Shown here piece after piece: positions 47,962-59,600 of a stretch of DNA of 64,000 nt. The notes under the pieces were generated by a model. It saw only the letters and a program-made list of their open reading frames with translations. It was not told the origin of the DNA and searched no databases. The DNA comes from Ampullaceana balthica (lineage: Eukaryota > Mollusca > Gastropoda > Lymnaeidae), in NCBI GenBank assembly GCA_944989445.1, contig CALYLW010000342.1, positions 186,001 to 250,000 on the forward strand, given 5' to 3'. Within the stretch, counting starts at the first letter, position 1, and every line of letters starts with the position of its first letter. A program made the position numbers and the translations under genes.

Positions 47962-48258
47962 GCTATGGTCCCGTGGTGAGACAGACGCTCCAGTGCTATG
48001 GTCCCCTGGTGAGACAGACGCTCCAGTGCTATGGTCCCCTGGTGAGACAGACGCTCCAGTGCTATGGTCCCCTGGTGAGACAGACGCTCCAGTGCTATGG
48101 TCCCCTGGTGAGACAGACGCTCCAGTGCTATGGTCCCCTGGTGAGACAGACGCTCCAGTGCTATGGTCCCCCGGTGAGACAGACGCTCCAGTGCTATGGT
48201 CCCCTGGTGAGACAGACGCTCCAGTGCTATGGTCCCCTGGTGAGACAGACGCTCCAGT
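47962..48258. repeat. 33-bp minisatellite, nine units
   Basis: Unit GCTATGGTCCCCTGGTGAGA plus CAGACGCTCCAGT, nearly identical copies. Because 33 is divisible by three, all plus-strand frames stay open and give 11-residue repeats; this is not evidence of coding. Confidence 0.97.
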
Positions 48259-48889
48259 AATGAATGTCAGTGGTTGGGTCTTTTATAACATCAAGTCCTT
48301 GTAGCAAAAATATTTCGTTGTGTAATTCTATGCTATTTCATTGCTTCGCGCTGAGATGATTTATCACACTATTGATCATAAATGTATACCATACACGAAG
48401 GAAGAGCTTGTGAATCACGTTCCACCATATGATAAATAACGAAAACACATCTCTCAAACTTTGTTTACTGTAAACAGAGTTGTGTCCCATACCACCAAAC
48501 CCTCTTATTAAACTGCGTGGTCAATGTTGAGAATGTTGACATTGGCTATTGATCCAAATAAATGGATTTGTTTAAAAAAGGAAGTTGTAGATACTAAATT
48601 TCAGAAAATAAGTAAATACATATTTTTTAAACGAATAAAATATTTGCTATAGAACAATAAAGTTATTAAAACTCAAGTCATTTTAAGTATTTCTCAATCG
48701 TGCAAAAAAATATTGTGGTGGGAAAAGGGGGGGGGGCTCTCTTGGCAACAATAATGATTCAATACTTGATATTTTGGATTTTTTTAGTAGCTGGAGGTTC
48801 GAGCACGCTGTTAAATTAATGCATACATTTTTTTAAAAGATCAAATAAAAGATATTTCTATTCCATCCTGACTTTAGTAAACAATTCGG
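48259..48889. other. Spacer between minisatellites
   Basis: No gene, RNA or transposon ends seen. An AT-rich spacer with a G-run near 48727. Confidence 0.4.
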
Positions 48890-50058
48890 GTGCCAACAAA
48901 TATATAGATATATGTGCTGAAAAAGGTGCCAACAAAAATTAGATATATGTGCTGAAATAGGTGCCAACAAATATTAGATATATGTGCTGAAATAGGTGCC
49001 AACAAATATTAGATATATGTGCTGAAAAAGGTGCCAACAAATATTAGATATATGCGCTGAAAAAGGTGCCAACAAATATTAGATATATGTGCTGAAATAG
49101 GTGCCAACAAATATTAGATATATGTGCTGAAATAGGTGCCAACAAATATTAGATATTTGTGCTGAAAAAGGTGCCAACAAATATTAGATATATGTGCTGA
49201 AAAAGGTGCCAACAAATATTAGATATATGCGCTGAAATAGGTGCCAACAAATATTAGATATATGTGCTGAAATAGGTGCCAACAAATATTAGATATATGT
49301 GCTGAAAAAGGTGCCAACAAATATTAGATATATGTGCTGAAAAAGGTGCCAACAAATATTAGATATATGTGCTGAAAAAGGTGCCAACAAATATTAGATA
49401 TATGTGCTGAAAAAGGTGCCAACAAATATTAGATATAAGTGCTGAAAAAGGTGCCAACAAATATTAGATATTTGTGCTGAAAAAGGTGCCAACAAATATT
49501 AGATATATGTGCTGAAAAAGGTGCCAACAAATATTAGATATATGCGCTGAAAAAGGTGCCAACAAATATTAGATATATGCGCTGAAAAAGGTGCCAACAA
49601 ATATTAGATATATGCGCTGAAAAAGGTGCCAACAAATATTATATATATGTGCTGAAAAAGGTGCCAACAAATATTAGATATATGTGCTGAAATAGGTGCC
49701 AACAAATATTAGATATATGTGCTGAAAAAGGTGCCAACAAATATTAGATATATGTGCTGAAATAGGTGCCAACAAATATTAGATATTTGTGCTGAAAAAG
49801 GTGCCAACAAATATTAGATATATGTGTTGAAAAAGGTGCCAACAAATATTAGATATATGCGCTGAAAAAGGTGCCAACAAATATTAGATATATGCGCTGA
49901 AAAAGGTGCCAACAAATATTAGATATATGCGCTGAAAAAGGTGCCAACAAATATTATATATATGTGCTGAAAAAGGTGCCAACAAATATTAGATATATGT
50001 GCTGAAAAAGGTGCCAACAAATATTATATATATGTGCTGAAAAAGGTGCCAACAAATG
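48890..50058. repeat. 35-bp minisatellite, about 33 units, with 315-bp higher-order structure
   Basis: Unit GTGCCAACAAATATTAGATA plus TATGTGCTGAAAAAG. Variant positions recur at exactly 315 bp (nine units): TTTGTG at 49156, 49471 and 49786; TATGCG at 49226 and 49541, with the run 49541/49576/49611 repeated at 49856/49891/49926; ATTATATA at 49636 and 49951. Confidence 0.98.
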
Positions 50059-52763
50059 CTCTTATTATTGTGAGAATTGTATAGTGAGATTTTTCATATT
50101 TTAAAAAAAAACCCAATAGAATCTTACTCAAACAAAAATAGTTAATCATCTAATGTGGCACATCCAAATGGTCACGGTATGCTACAAGCGAACCATCTTC
50201 CACGCCACCACTCTCTTCTTGTTCAGAGGAGTGTCAATACCTTTATACGAGATTTATATTTGTGAAGCTAGGATGTGACAGTCATAGGTTGGAAATTTCT
50301 TTTTGTTTTGTTGGGGTGGGGGTGAAAATCCAGTCATCATGGCGCCCCCCCCCCAAGCGGCCCTGGCTACACTTAAATGCATGTAATCATCATGACCATG
50401 AATTCCAAAAAAGTTCCTAACATTAGCTCCGGCTGGTCAATCCACCGGGTAATGGTCAGTATTGGGAATGTGTCATCTCTTTCCATTGTAGATTTCAAAA
50501 AGAAAAAAATCCATTAAATTAAATGTCAGGGGAATAAGATTCCATTAGCAATTTGTCACCAATTTTTGTTTCTTTAAAATAACATACAGTGCTCACAGAC
50601 TCACAGTGTATATTCTAATTTGGAGGAAGGGAGATGACTGCAATCTATCAGGTAGAAATTAATTAGTCCAACAGAATTTATCTAACTTTGTTTCATTGCA
50701 CGCATTTTCCGGTAGTATCATACCTTGTATTTCTACTCTCTACCTCTCTCTCTCTCCCTTCCTCGCTATACTATTTTGATGTAAAGCGCAGTGAGCCCAG
50801 CTGCTTGCTGGGGTACCGCGCTATATAAGTTGTCAAACTACTACATGTATTATTAAACACATTTGTTGATTTGTATCCTTTTCCTCACTTATCTTTATTT
50901 ACGGTAATTAAATTGTTGGATGAGATAATATGTTTATTTGAGATGAATCGAGCTTTTAAATTTCAAGCCACAATATTTGGTTTAAAAATCTATGATTTTA
51001 ACTTAACAAAATTAAACAAAACACATCTGTCCAATCTATTGCAGATTCCTCCTTTGAATCCCTAGCCTTTAAACAGCAACGTTGAGAACCACTTTATTAT
51101 ATCTGTTTAGACGTGTTTAAAATAATATTTCAAATTTGCGAACGAGAAATCAGACTTGGATTCAACAACTTAACTGCTTACAGAGATCTTTACCATAAAT
51201 AAATAAGGGTGAAATTATAAATTATAATGGTTATTGTCTACTTACAGGCTGAAAAATTGCTAGTCTCGCACATTGAGACTAGATATGTTTTATTCAGAAG
51301 ACATTAAAGAACAAATGTATGTTTTGGCATCTGAACGAGGGATATCTTCATTCCGCCAAATCCTTTAGATGGATTGTGGGGTTTACAATGACGTTATCAA
51401 AAATTGTGATGTACTCTCTATAATAGTCGCTACGTGCGGTCTGTTGTCACCCTTGCTGACTTGATGAAAATTTCTGGGCGACATGGAAAACTTAAATGAG
51501 TTATACGCAAAGAACATCTTTTCCCTGGTAAAAATATATAATTCCTAAGACTTAATGCTTAAAATTTCCAATATTCTATTTAAATTTATAAGATACGGCA
51601 ATAAAACTGTTTGAATAACTAAACAAATTTTTAAAAAACAAAAACAATCCGGCTCAAGACCTATGCCAATGACTATGAATGAGGAGTCCTATGACATATG
51701 CTTTACTTTATCAAATTTTATACTATTCTTATACTTATAAATATATATATGAGCTGATTCTTCAATTTATATCAAATAATTTATTGGACTCATGTGACTT
51801 TCCTTATCATATTGATGACATATATAATAATATGCAATATGAGTATTTCTTTATATTTATATACTAAGTCAGTTGTGTGTAGCCCAAGGCTCATACTCAT
51901 GTATTTGTATTTTTTTTTATATTACTGCTACATATAGTGAAAACAATTTTACCAATCAGATTATTAATATTTATTATTTTTAAAGAAACATGGTAAAAAA
52001 AATTAAATAAAAATATAACAACCGGTTCGTCCAAACCGGCTCAACGTTAGCGCTGCTCTATGTTTTCAAGTCCAGCCTTGCATCACAGTTAAAATTCCAA
52101 ATATAACATCACAGGATTTCTCATTGAACCACTCATTTTTTCATGTATAAATAATTGATTTTAAAAAAGTGTGTAGTTCTGCAGCTTTTAGAATCATAGC
52201 TGAAGATTTTGAAACATTTCCTTAAGCAATTCCCTGATTCCAACACACGAAGTTACACATTATAAACTTTAACGTTAATGATAATTTGCATGTAAAAATT
52301 ACAACCAGATAAGTCATAAAATATAATGAGATGTACGATTCGCTTGAAAAGTGATTTAGATGGGAAAAAATGGTGGCGGAACTACGCGGTAGAAATCAGG
52401 TATGGATGGCATCTGTCCTACGAAAGACAATAGATTTATCTTTACTGTTTGCAGCTCTTGGTGTGACTGATGAGACCAATCCTAGAGTGACAGTCTCTTA
52501 TGCATGTCACACACACGAATGCGGTGGGGCAGTGTTGCCTAACCTTGCCTAGAAATCTACTTACATCGAATGCTATCTAATTTCCCTGTTCAATCTTCCC
52601 TTCATATACATTAAAGCTGTATCAAGACAAGAGACCAATCAACACTGGAATCATTTCTTTATTTTTCTTTACTGGGCAGACGATGTGGCGACCCAGCACT
52701 GGATTGGAGGTCGTGCATCAGAGAGTTATAGCCTTGTGATGTCATGTCAGTTGTGTGCAGGGA
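50059..52763. other. Gene-poor stretch upstream of the orphan gene
   Basis: No convincing gene. A retroposon-like 3' end (GTAAAGCGCAGTGAGCCC, GGTACCGCGCTATATAAGT) lies at 50780-50850. Short open frames at 50871-51065, 51679-51867 and 52370-52552 lack family resemblance or flanking splice logic. If the large gene's first exon is in the window it could be here. Confidence 0.4.
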
Positions 52764-53145
52764 GACAGACACAGGTAGATTGTGTTAAAGTAGACAGACA
52801 CAGGTAGATTGTGTTCAAGTAGACAGACACAGATTGTGTCAAAGTAGACAGGCACAAAAAGATTGTGTTAAAGTAGACAGGCACAGGTAGATTGTGTTAA
52901 AGTAGACATGCACAGGTAGATTGTGTTAAAGTAGACAGACACAAGTAGATTGTGTTAAAGTAGACAGGTACAGGTAGATTGTATTAAAGTAGACATACAC
53001 AGGTAGATTGTGTTAAAGTAGACAGACACAAGTAGATTGTGTTAAAGTAGACAGGTACGGATAGATTGTATTAAAGTAGACAGACACAGGTAGAATGTGT
53101 TAAAGTAGACAGGCACAGGGAGATTGTGTTAAAGTAGTCAGACCC
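52764..53145. repeat. 29-bp minisatellite, about 13 diverged units
   Basis: Unit GACAGACACAGGTAGATTGT plus GTTAAAGTA, with scattered substitutions (GGTACAGG, AAGTAGATT) and one shortened unit near 52820. Confidence 0.93.
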
Positions 53146-53617
53146 AGGTAGCGTGTATGTTATAAGTAAGAGTTAGGCAGTGAATATTGAACTCAGTAGT
53201 CACAGTGAGTAGAGTGATGTTGATAATCAAATGAAGAAAATGGTTTTAGCGACAAAACTTTTAAATCAGCTTTTGATAAATGCAATGAGTTTCTCAATGC
53301 TCGGTTTCTCCTACCCCACCCCCGTCCATTTGAGATTTACTTCAATACCGTGTTCAGACGTTTCAATGGTATTTACGTGATATGCTTCTAAAATAGTCAA
53401 AATAAATGAGACATTCACAAGACAATTAAAAACCCAGCCAACATTAATAAGATTAAGGTCTTATTGTGTTGTTTGTCCTGTGCATGGCTTTTTGTTCTCA
53501 TGTTCAATAATAAACATTTGTTTAGAAAGAAATTATTTAGTTCAAGTTATTCCGTGATTTTCCTCTTCTGTAACCGTTTATTTTAGAAAAAAAATTATTA
53601 TGTTTTCCTGTCCACAG

Positions 53618-56600
53618 ATTCACCGGAGAATGTAGAGTCCTTTTGTCCAGTGACCAGCCAACGTGTTGCCGGAGAGTTTGACAACAAAACAGCCGAGTCT
53701 CTTGCTTTTGAATTTATCGTTCTTCCTGCTATTCCCAACGATCAGGGAGCCATCATTGTAACCGTTAGAAAAAATCGGCCCCACCTAAGACGCAGATTTT
53801 TGAACAGCTGGACGCGTCAAATTACCCGCCTAGCCAGGTGCTTGAAGTACAGAAAGTTCAAGCACAGCTTTAGAACCGCTTCTAAAACATATTGGAAGGG
53901 GGAGGAAAGCGTTGCACACACAAAACCAAACCATCTTCTAAATTGTACTTACCCTCCCTTGTCGCCTGAGAAAAGAAAAGAAAGAAGGCAACAACTTATT
54001 GTATCCTCGTCTTGGCATGCTGGTTTAGATTATAGAAAAAATAACACACATTGTGAACAAGTCCAAACTAAACAACAAAGGGATCGGCAGGTGGATTTAA
54101 CAAGTGTTAAAAAAACCTGTTCAGTTACTGGGATATCGACTATAACCAGGCGTCACCCGCAGCATCTTGGTTTTGGGTTAAACCCGAGAGCCGCTAGTAA
54201 GAAAGGGATCGATTGTTGCCAGACAGGTATCGACTTCAATTATTCAAGTGGCGACATCGCAGCAGACGGGTGTGTCGGTTGTCTGAGGGGAGCCAGCTTT
54301 TCAGAGACAAATCCTAGTCACAGAGCCAGTGTGTCTGTGAGCACATTTACACCATGGTATTTGATGCAAGGCGACGACTGCGTTCAGCTGAACGCCGTCA
54401 ACAGTGAACTGACCAGCAACACCAGCAACATCACGTCTCTCGTAGTGACCTACGCCATGGAAGACACGCAGGCCAAAGTGGCGGGAGAGGCGGGGGATTC
54501 GAAACAACGAAAGGACCACGCCCACCTTTACGACCCCATTTACGACTTTGCCTGTGGATTCGCCGAGTCCCACGGCTACGGGTTTGTGGTCTTCGTCGAT
54601 GACGACATTAAGCTGCAGGGCCGGGGACTAAAACGAAAACTGTTATCATCAAAGACGGCCACCGGGGGGACGTTTCTGCCTCACGTTCCGGTGGAAAAGG
54701 ATCGCCGCTGGCCCATTCATGTCGTCAAGTACACATCACACTCATGTGAAACGCGTCGCAAGAAATGCCAGGCTCGACCAGCCGAAGTTAGAGAATGCGT
54801 GCTGACTCATATGAACCTCAGGCAGTCCGCAAAGAAAGAAGGGGGCGTAAAGACAAGCATTCGCAAAGATCGCGTCAAAGTCGACGCCAAGCTTCCGGTG
54901 CCCAGAGAGGTCGGCCTCGGTCTCGTCCAAGAAAACACAGAAGCGGCGGTCCAGCAGCAGGGGTTCTCAGTATCCAGGTCCGTCGGGGGTGTCGCCCAGC
55001 AGGCTGTGCTCCTCGTCGGCAACTAAACTGTGCTCGGTACGGCTCGGCACAGACGCAGATACCATCGACGGCAAAGCAGGGAGTCCTGACAGCAAGTACA
55101 CATCTGAATCCCTGGAGGCCTATAGAGAACGCCTCAAACAGTGCTCTCAGATGTACGAAGAGCAAGTCATGAACCACAGCGGCTCCACTCATTCTGATGT
55201 GAGAAAATCCGCGGAAGGGGACGCCACCGCAATGGAAATTAATGACCAGGCGAAAATGGCCGGAGAGAGTCCGACCAACACGTTGAAATTGAGGCCGGCT
55301 AATAATAAGGTGAAGTCGAAACAAAAAGATGTCATCAACAACTTCTATTTGGTTGATGAGAACGAAGAGAATTTAAGTCGAAATCACGCCCTGGAGGATG
55401 AAAATGTAAACACGGTTGAAGATGGAGATGATGAACAAGAAGCTCATGTGACGTCATCACTACCTCGACTGTGCGACAAGACCAGCAAGCAGTACAAATT
55501 GTATAATTCCATTTCTGCCACCATATTTCGGGAATCTCAGCTCGCCCAGAGAAACTTCGGGGAGTCGGAGAAGTCGGAGACACTGCCGGTGGCTAAGATA
55601 GACTTTGTTCGAGTGAAGGACAGCACTGTGAAGAAGAAAAACTCTGGCATCCACGTCAGTCAAGAGCTCTACCACGCAGTGCGGCACCACTTTCAGAATG
55701 TACCCCGCAAAATGAAGCCTCTTTATGGCGCACTTTCCGGTCAATCTCTATGGCGCGTGCGCTGCTCGCAGCACTTGACTTCCGGTTCGGTTCAAATTCG
55801 CGCGGCAGCCATCAACTCGGATATATTTAGACACACGCGCGATGGTGAAAAGTCCGAGAGTTGTCCCAACCTTTCTCTTCGGCAAATCCACTGTCAGCGT
55901 GGCCTGCAGGAACTGCAGCATAAGCGGTCACCGATTCTGGAAAACAGCTCCCTCTTGACAATTGGGGACACTCTAGTTGGAGCGGTGACGAGCGATGAAG
56001 CCATAAACGAAACAATGACCCCCGCGTGGGGAGACTGCATCACATTAGATGGAAATGAACTTGTAGAGAACTCGGGGGTTAAATCTTCGGAAAAAGAAAA
56101 TTTTGAAAAGACATTGAAAGTCAATCCCACGCAACCGCTGTTCGAGAATTCGGCTCTGTTGTCATCCTCCACAAATATTGACTCGAACGAGGTAAATGAC
56201 GATGAAACGTCTCCAATGAAAGATATGTCTCCAGAGAATCTCTCGAGTCCAGAAGAGTTGATGGCGTATATGGAAAGTCCCGCGGGCGTCAGCAGCCACC
56301 GATGTGAGGAAGAGCCCCAGGAGATCAAGGCCCTGTTGAAGGACGTGCCGCCCGAATGCCACAATCTCAACAACAACGCTCTCCCCGATAAAACCCCACA
56401 GTGTGAGCTGCATCCCAAAGACGGGCAGATGGCACAGGAAGGGACCATCAGAACTCTCACAACTTCTCCGACGTCGGCTGGGCATGGCGAAGACACGCAG
56501 CCCCCAAAAAATGTCAACGTCACTTCCGGTAAAAGCATGGACGAGTACCTGCGGCTTCCCGTCTTACCACAGAGATCAAGGTCGACGACCAACAACGGTC

Positions 56601-59600
56601 AAAGACTGAAGGTCACTTGCGACACCTGGGACGTCGTGGCTCAGATCCCACCCGTCCCTCGGACTTCATGCATCATCAAAAACCCGAGCCCCATGAAGAC
56701 AAAAAGTTCGACAAGGAAAGAGTCCGGAGAGACAGAGTATGGACAGAGCTCGATCTTTCCCACCGACCACTCAGTGAGCAGCGAATTGTGGTTGTCGGGA
56801 GTCATGGGGAAACACAACAAAAAGAGACCCCCTCGCCTTTCTCCCGTACCTTGCAAAAGTCTCCAACACCCAATATTGGGTAATATCAATGCCCAGGGGG
56901 ACAATGTCTTGAAAGAAAAGCCATTCTTCGCAACCGTTCCCAAGTTAGATCCTTATAATCAAGTCAAGCTGAAACATGGCACCTCGCTTGTAAGCACTCC
57001 GCGGAATCCAGAAAGTGGGGACGACCCAATGCAGTTCACCACACCAACAAAAAATGACCAGCAAGAACCCATGGAACCGAGCCACTCTGACTTCGTATTT
57101 CTGCTCCCCATCGAAGAACATAAGAGTTTAATAGAAGTGAAGCAGTGTACGGGCAAGCGAGAAGCCGACGAGAGCCCAACTCACGTTCACAGTTCCGAGT
57201 TTTCGTGCAAACAAAAACAAATATCCACGTCTTCTAATTTGAGTGCAGTTAGGTCATGTCAAGACGACAAAATAGAGAGCCATTCGCAGGAAGTTAAAGA
57301 GGATAGTCATTTTCCATCTCTAAATTTCTCGAATGCCAGTGATAGTGAAAACAACAACAACAATGCCTTGGACGGTGAGAATGTAAGTAGCCGGTGTTCT
57401 TATTCATACCATGGACGATGCATTAATTCGCAGTTAAGTTTCACTGCATCTGTTCAGAAATCAAAGTCATTCTTCGTGCTCACTGCTGAGAAGTGCTCGG
57501 AAAATCAAAACTCGAACGCCTCGTCAAGTACCAAGGACAATGCATCTGATACCTATTCTAATTGCTCCAACCTTTCAGAAAGCGCAGCTGACTGCAAATC
57601 CGAGGAGAGCTTTGAACAAGCCCTCGGCCGCGAGCTCGATAAATTGAAAGCAAATGTGAACTGCTCTAATGTTCCTCCAGATAATTGTGATCCTAGGCGA
57701 GTAACCTTTGTCCCCAATGTTAATACGAGCAACGTCACAAAAAGATCAGGTCGTTGCTGCTGCAGCGAGACCAGTGGTAGGGGGATCAACGAATCGAGTT
57801 CAAAAAGAAATGCCAACATCAGAAGCAAGTGCGCTCACAATTCTACAGAAAATTTGGCGTTGAATGACGACCAGGTGGCTCAACCTTCAAGCAACGTGTC
57901 AATGACCGGAACACCGGGGCCGAGTCCAGATAAACCAGCGACCCACGAGTCCAAAGCAGCGTCTGCGATATCACCGACGTCGTCTTTGAATGGGGTACGA
58001 AGCGCAATCTCCCAGCCTCCGTTAGACACCTTGGCGCATGTCAATCTGCCCCACACGAATCCTCAAACGAACCACCACTCGGAAGAGGTTCGAGATTCCC
58101 AGGGGCGCGGCCAGACTTCAGTGTCCAGACCTTACTGTCCGACCACGGAAAACTACTGGGAAACGGCCGGTCGTGAGCCATTGATTAAAATGTACATGCC
58201 CGAAATTAACGTTCAATCTTGTAGTTATGACCAATTTCCCAATGACTGTGTGAACAGGCAGCTGTCGAATGCAATCAAGAACTGGAGAACCCCGGCTGCT
58301 TTCACGGAAAACAAGAATAAACTGTCGCCCGAAGCACGTCACTCAAGTGGACACAAAGCAGCTACAAATATCACATCGCCGCAGAATACTCAAAGTGTTT
58401 CAGAGCCAAACAAACCCCTGGACTCGCAGCTGTTGCATTCAGGGAGAAATTACGTCAAGTGCCTTGAGGATGTGGCTAGAACTGCCCAGGAGGGGCTACA
58501 GTCCTTCCAGCGACTACTTGAAAGCAAGCTCAGCCTCTTCAAGGATAGCACTCAACAACCTGCTCAATCGGATCGAAAAGCGATTCCCGATGAACAAGAT
58601 GCCATACAACTAAACACGCAAAAGACCAGATCCCGGGGCGCAAACAGAAACCTGCCATTGAATGTTTCCAAATATAACAATGAGAACCAACGTCAGCTGA
58701 CCGACCCCTTGCAGGGTGATGGCGGCGTTGCTGGCGAGGAGTTTGCGAATCAAGACAACCAAGTCGAGTCACGCCGTAGTGACTCAACTTTCCCGACGAT
58801 TCAATTCAATGAGGTCAAAACTTTCACTTACGACACATCTGGCGTTGAGAGTGTCTCCCCGGAGCTGATGTCCTCTTCCTACACGACAGTGTCCCAAGAG
58901 ACGCTCAACTCGCATGGCAGCGGTCGTGATAAAACAAAGACCGGGAAGAATGCACGGCGGAGCGCAGTCGCAAAGTCAAGCTCCCGCGGACTGCAAAGGG
59001 GAACCCGGCGGGCGAGGAGGAGAAACAGGGGATGCAGGGGGCGGCACAGTCGAAGGTCCTCCAGCGACAAGTCTAAAAGTATTCCAGGATGGAAGCAAGA
59101 GATGAACAAACCGGTCAACAAGCACTGCTGTAAAGGAAGAAATGGAAACTCCCAGTACCCGCGAGCCCAACACAGCCGTGCGTGTAGGAGGAGGCGAATG
59201 ATGGAGGGTGGGTGCTGTAACATGTGTTTACCTGATCCACAGCCGTCGAGGGAATATATCGTCTACAAGCAGCGCCGGAGTCGCAGAAAACGCAACAGTT
59301 CGCGTCACAGAAGCAGGAGCAGTAGAGCTCTCCAGACGAAGAAACGAAGTAAAATGGTCAAATTTCGCGTGAGCTCTCCTGCACGCAGGCGTAAAAAAAA
59401 GAAGCTTGGGTCCCCGGAACTACTTAATAACTGCAGAACGCGAAGTTATCGGAAACACTGCAGCGCGTGTAAGTACAGAAGAAGAAATTATTCGGCACTA
59501 CGTCATTCACGGAGAAACAGGTCTGGAAATAATCTGAATAACGATGACGAAAACAGTTCTATCTCTGGATCAGAAAGGTCAAATGGTTCATCGGTTAAAA

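Noticed and set aside
47918..48304. Open frames with 11-residue repeats that look like a secreted repeat protein
   Set aside because: The 33-bp unit length keeps all plus frames open; there is no start context, signal peptide or flanking coding sequence.
48890..50058. Regular array resembling a CRISPR
   Set aside because: Units are contiguous 35-bp repeats with no unique spacers, in an animal genome. It is a minisatellite.
52370..52552. Possible first exon of the orphan gene (ATG, then CAG/GTATGG at 52398)
   Set aside because: The short ATG-exon would end in phase 0, while the 53618 exon needs phase 1; the surrounding sequence looks repeat-derived.
54795..55172. Arg/Ser-rich open frame (RSRQSRR, RPRSRPRKHRSGG) between the first two blocks of the orphan gene
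   Set aside because: It looks SR-protein-like, and two G5 runs (54841-54845 and 54985-54989) could have been sequencing errors linking the frames. But a phase-correct GTAAAG donor and AG acceptor explain the frame change without errors, as at the two later frame changes.
55894..56595. 233-codon minus-strand frame and other antisense frames at 54.3-62.6 kb
   Set aside because: Shadows of the long plus-strand coding frames; no independent features.
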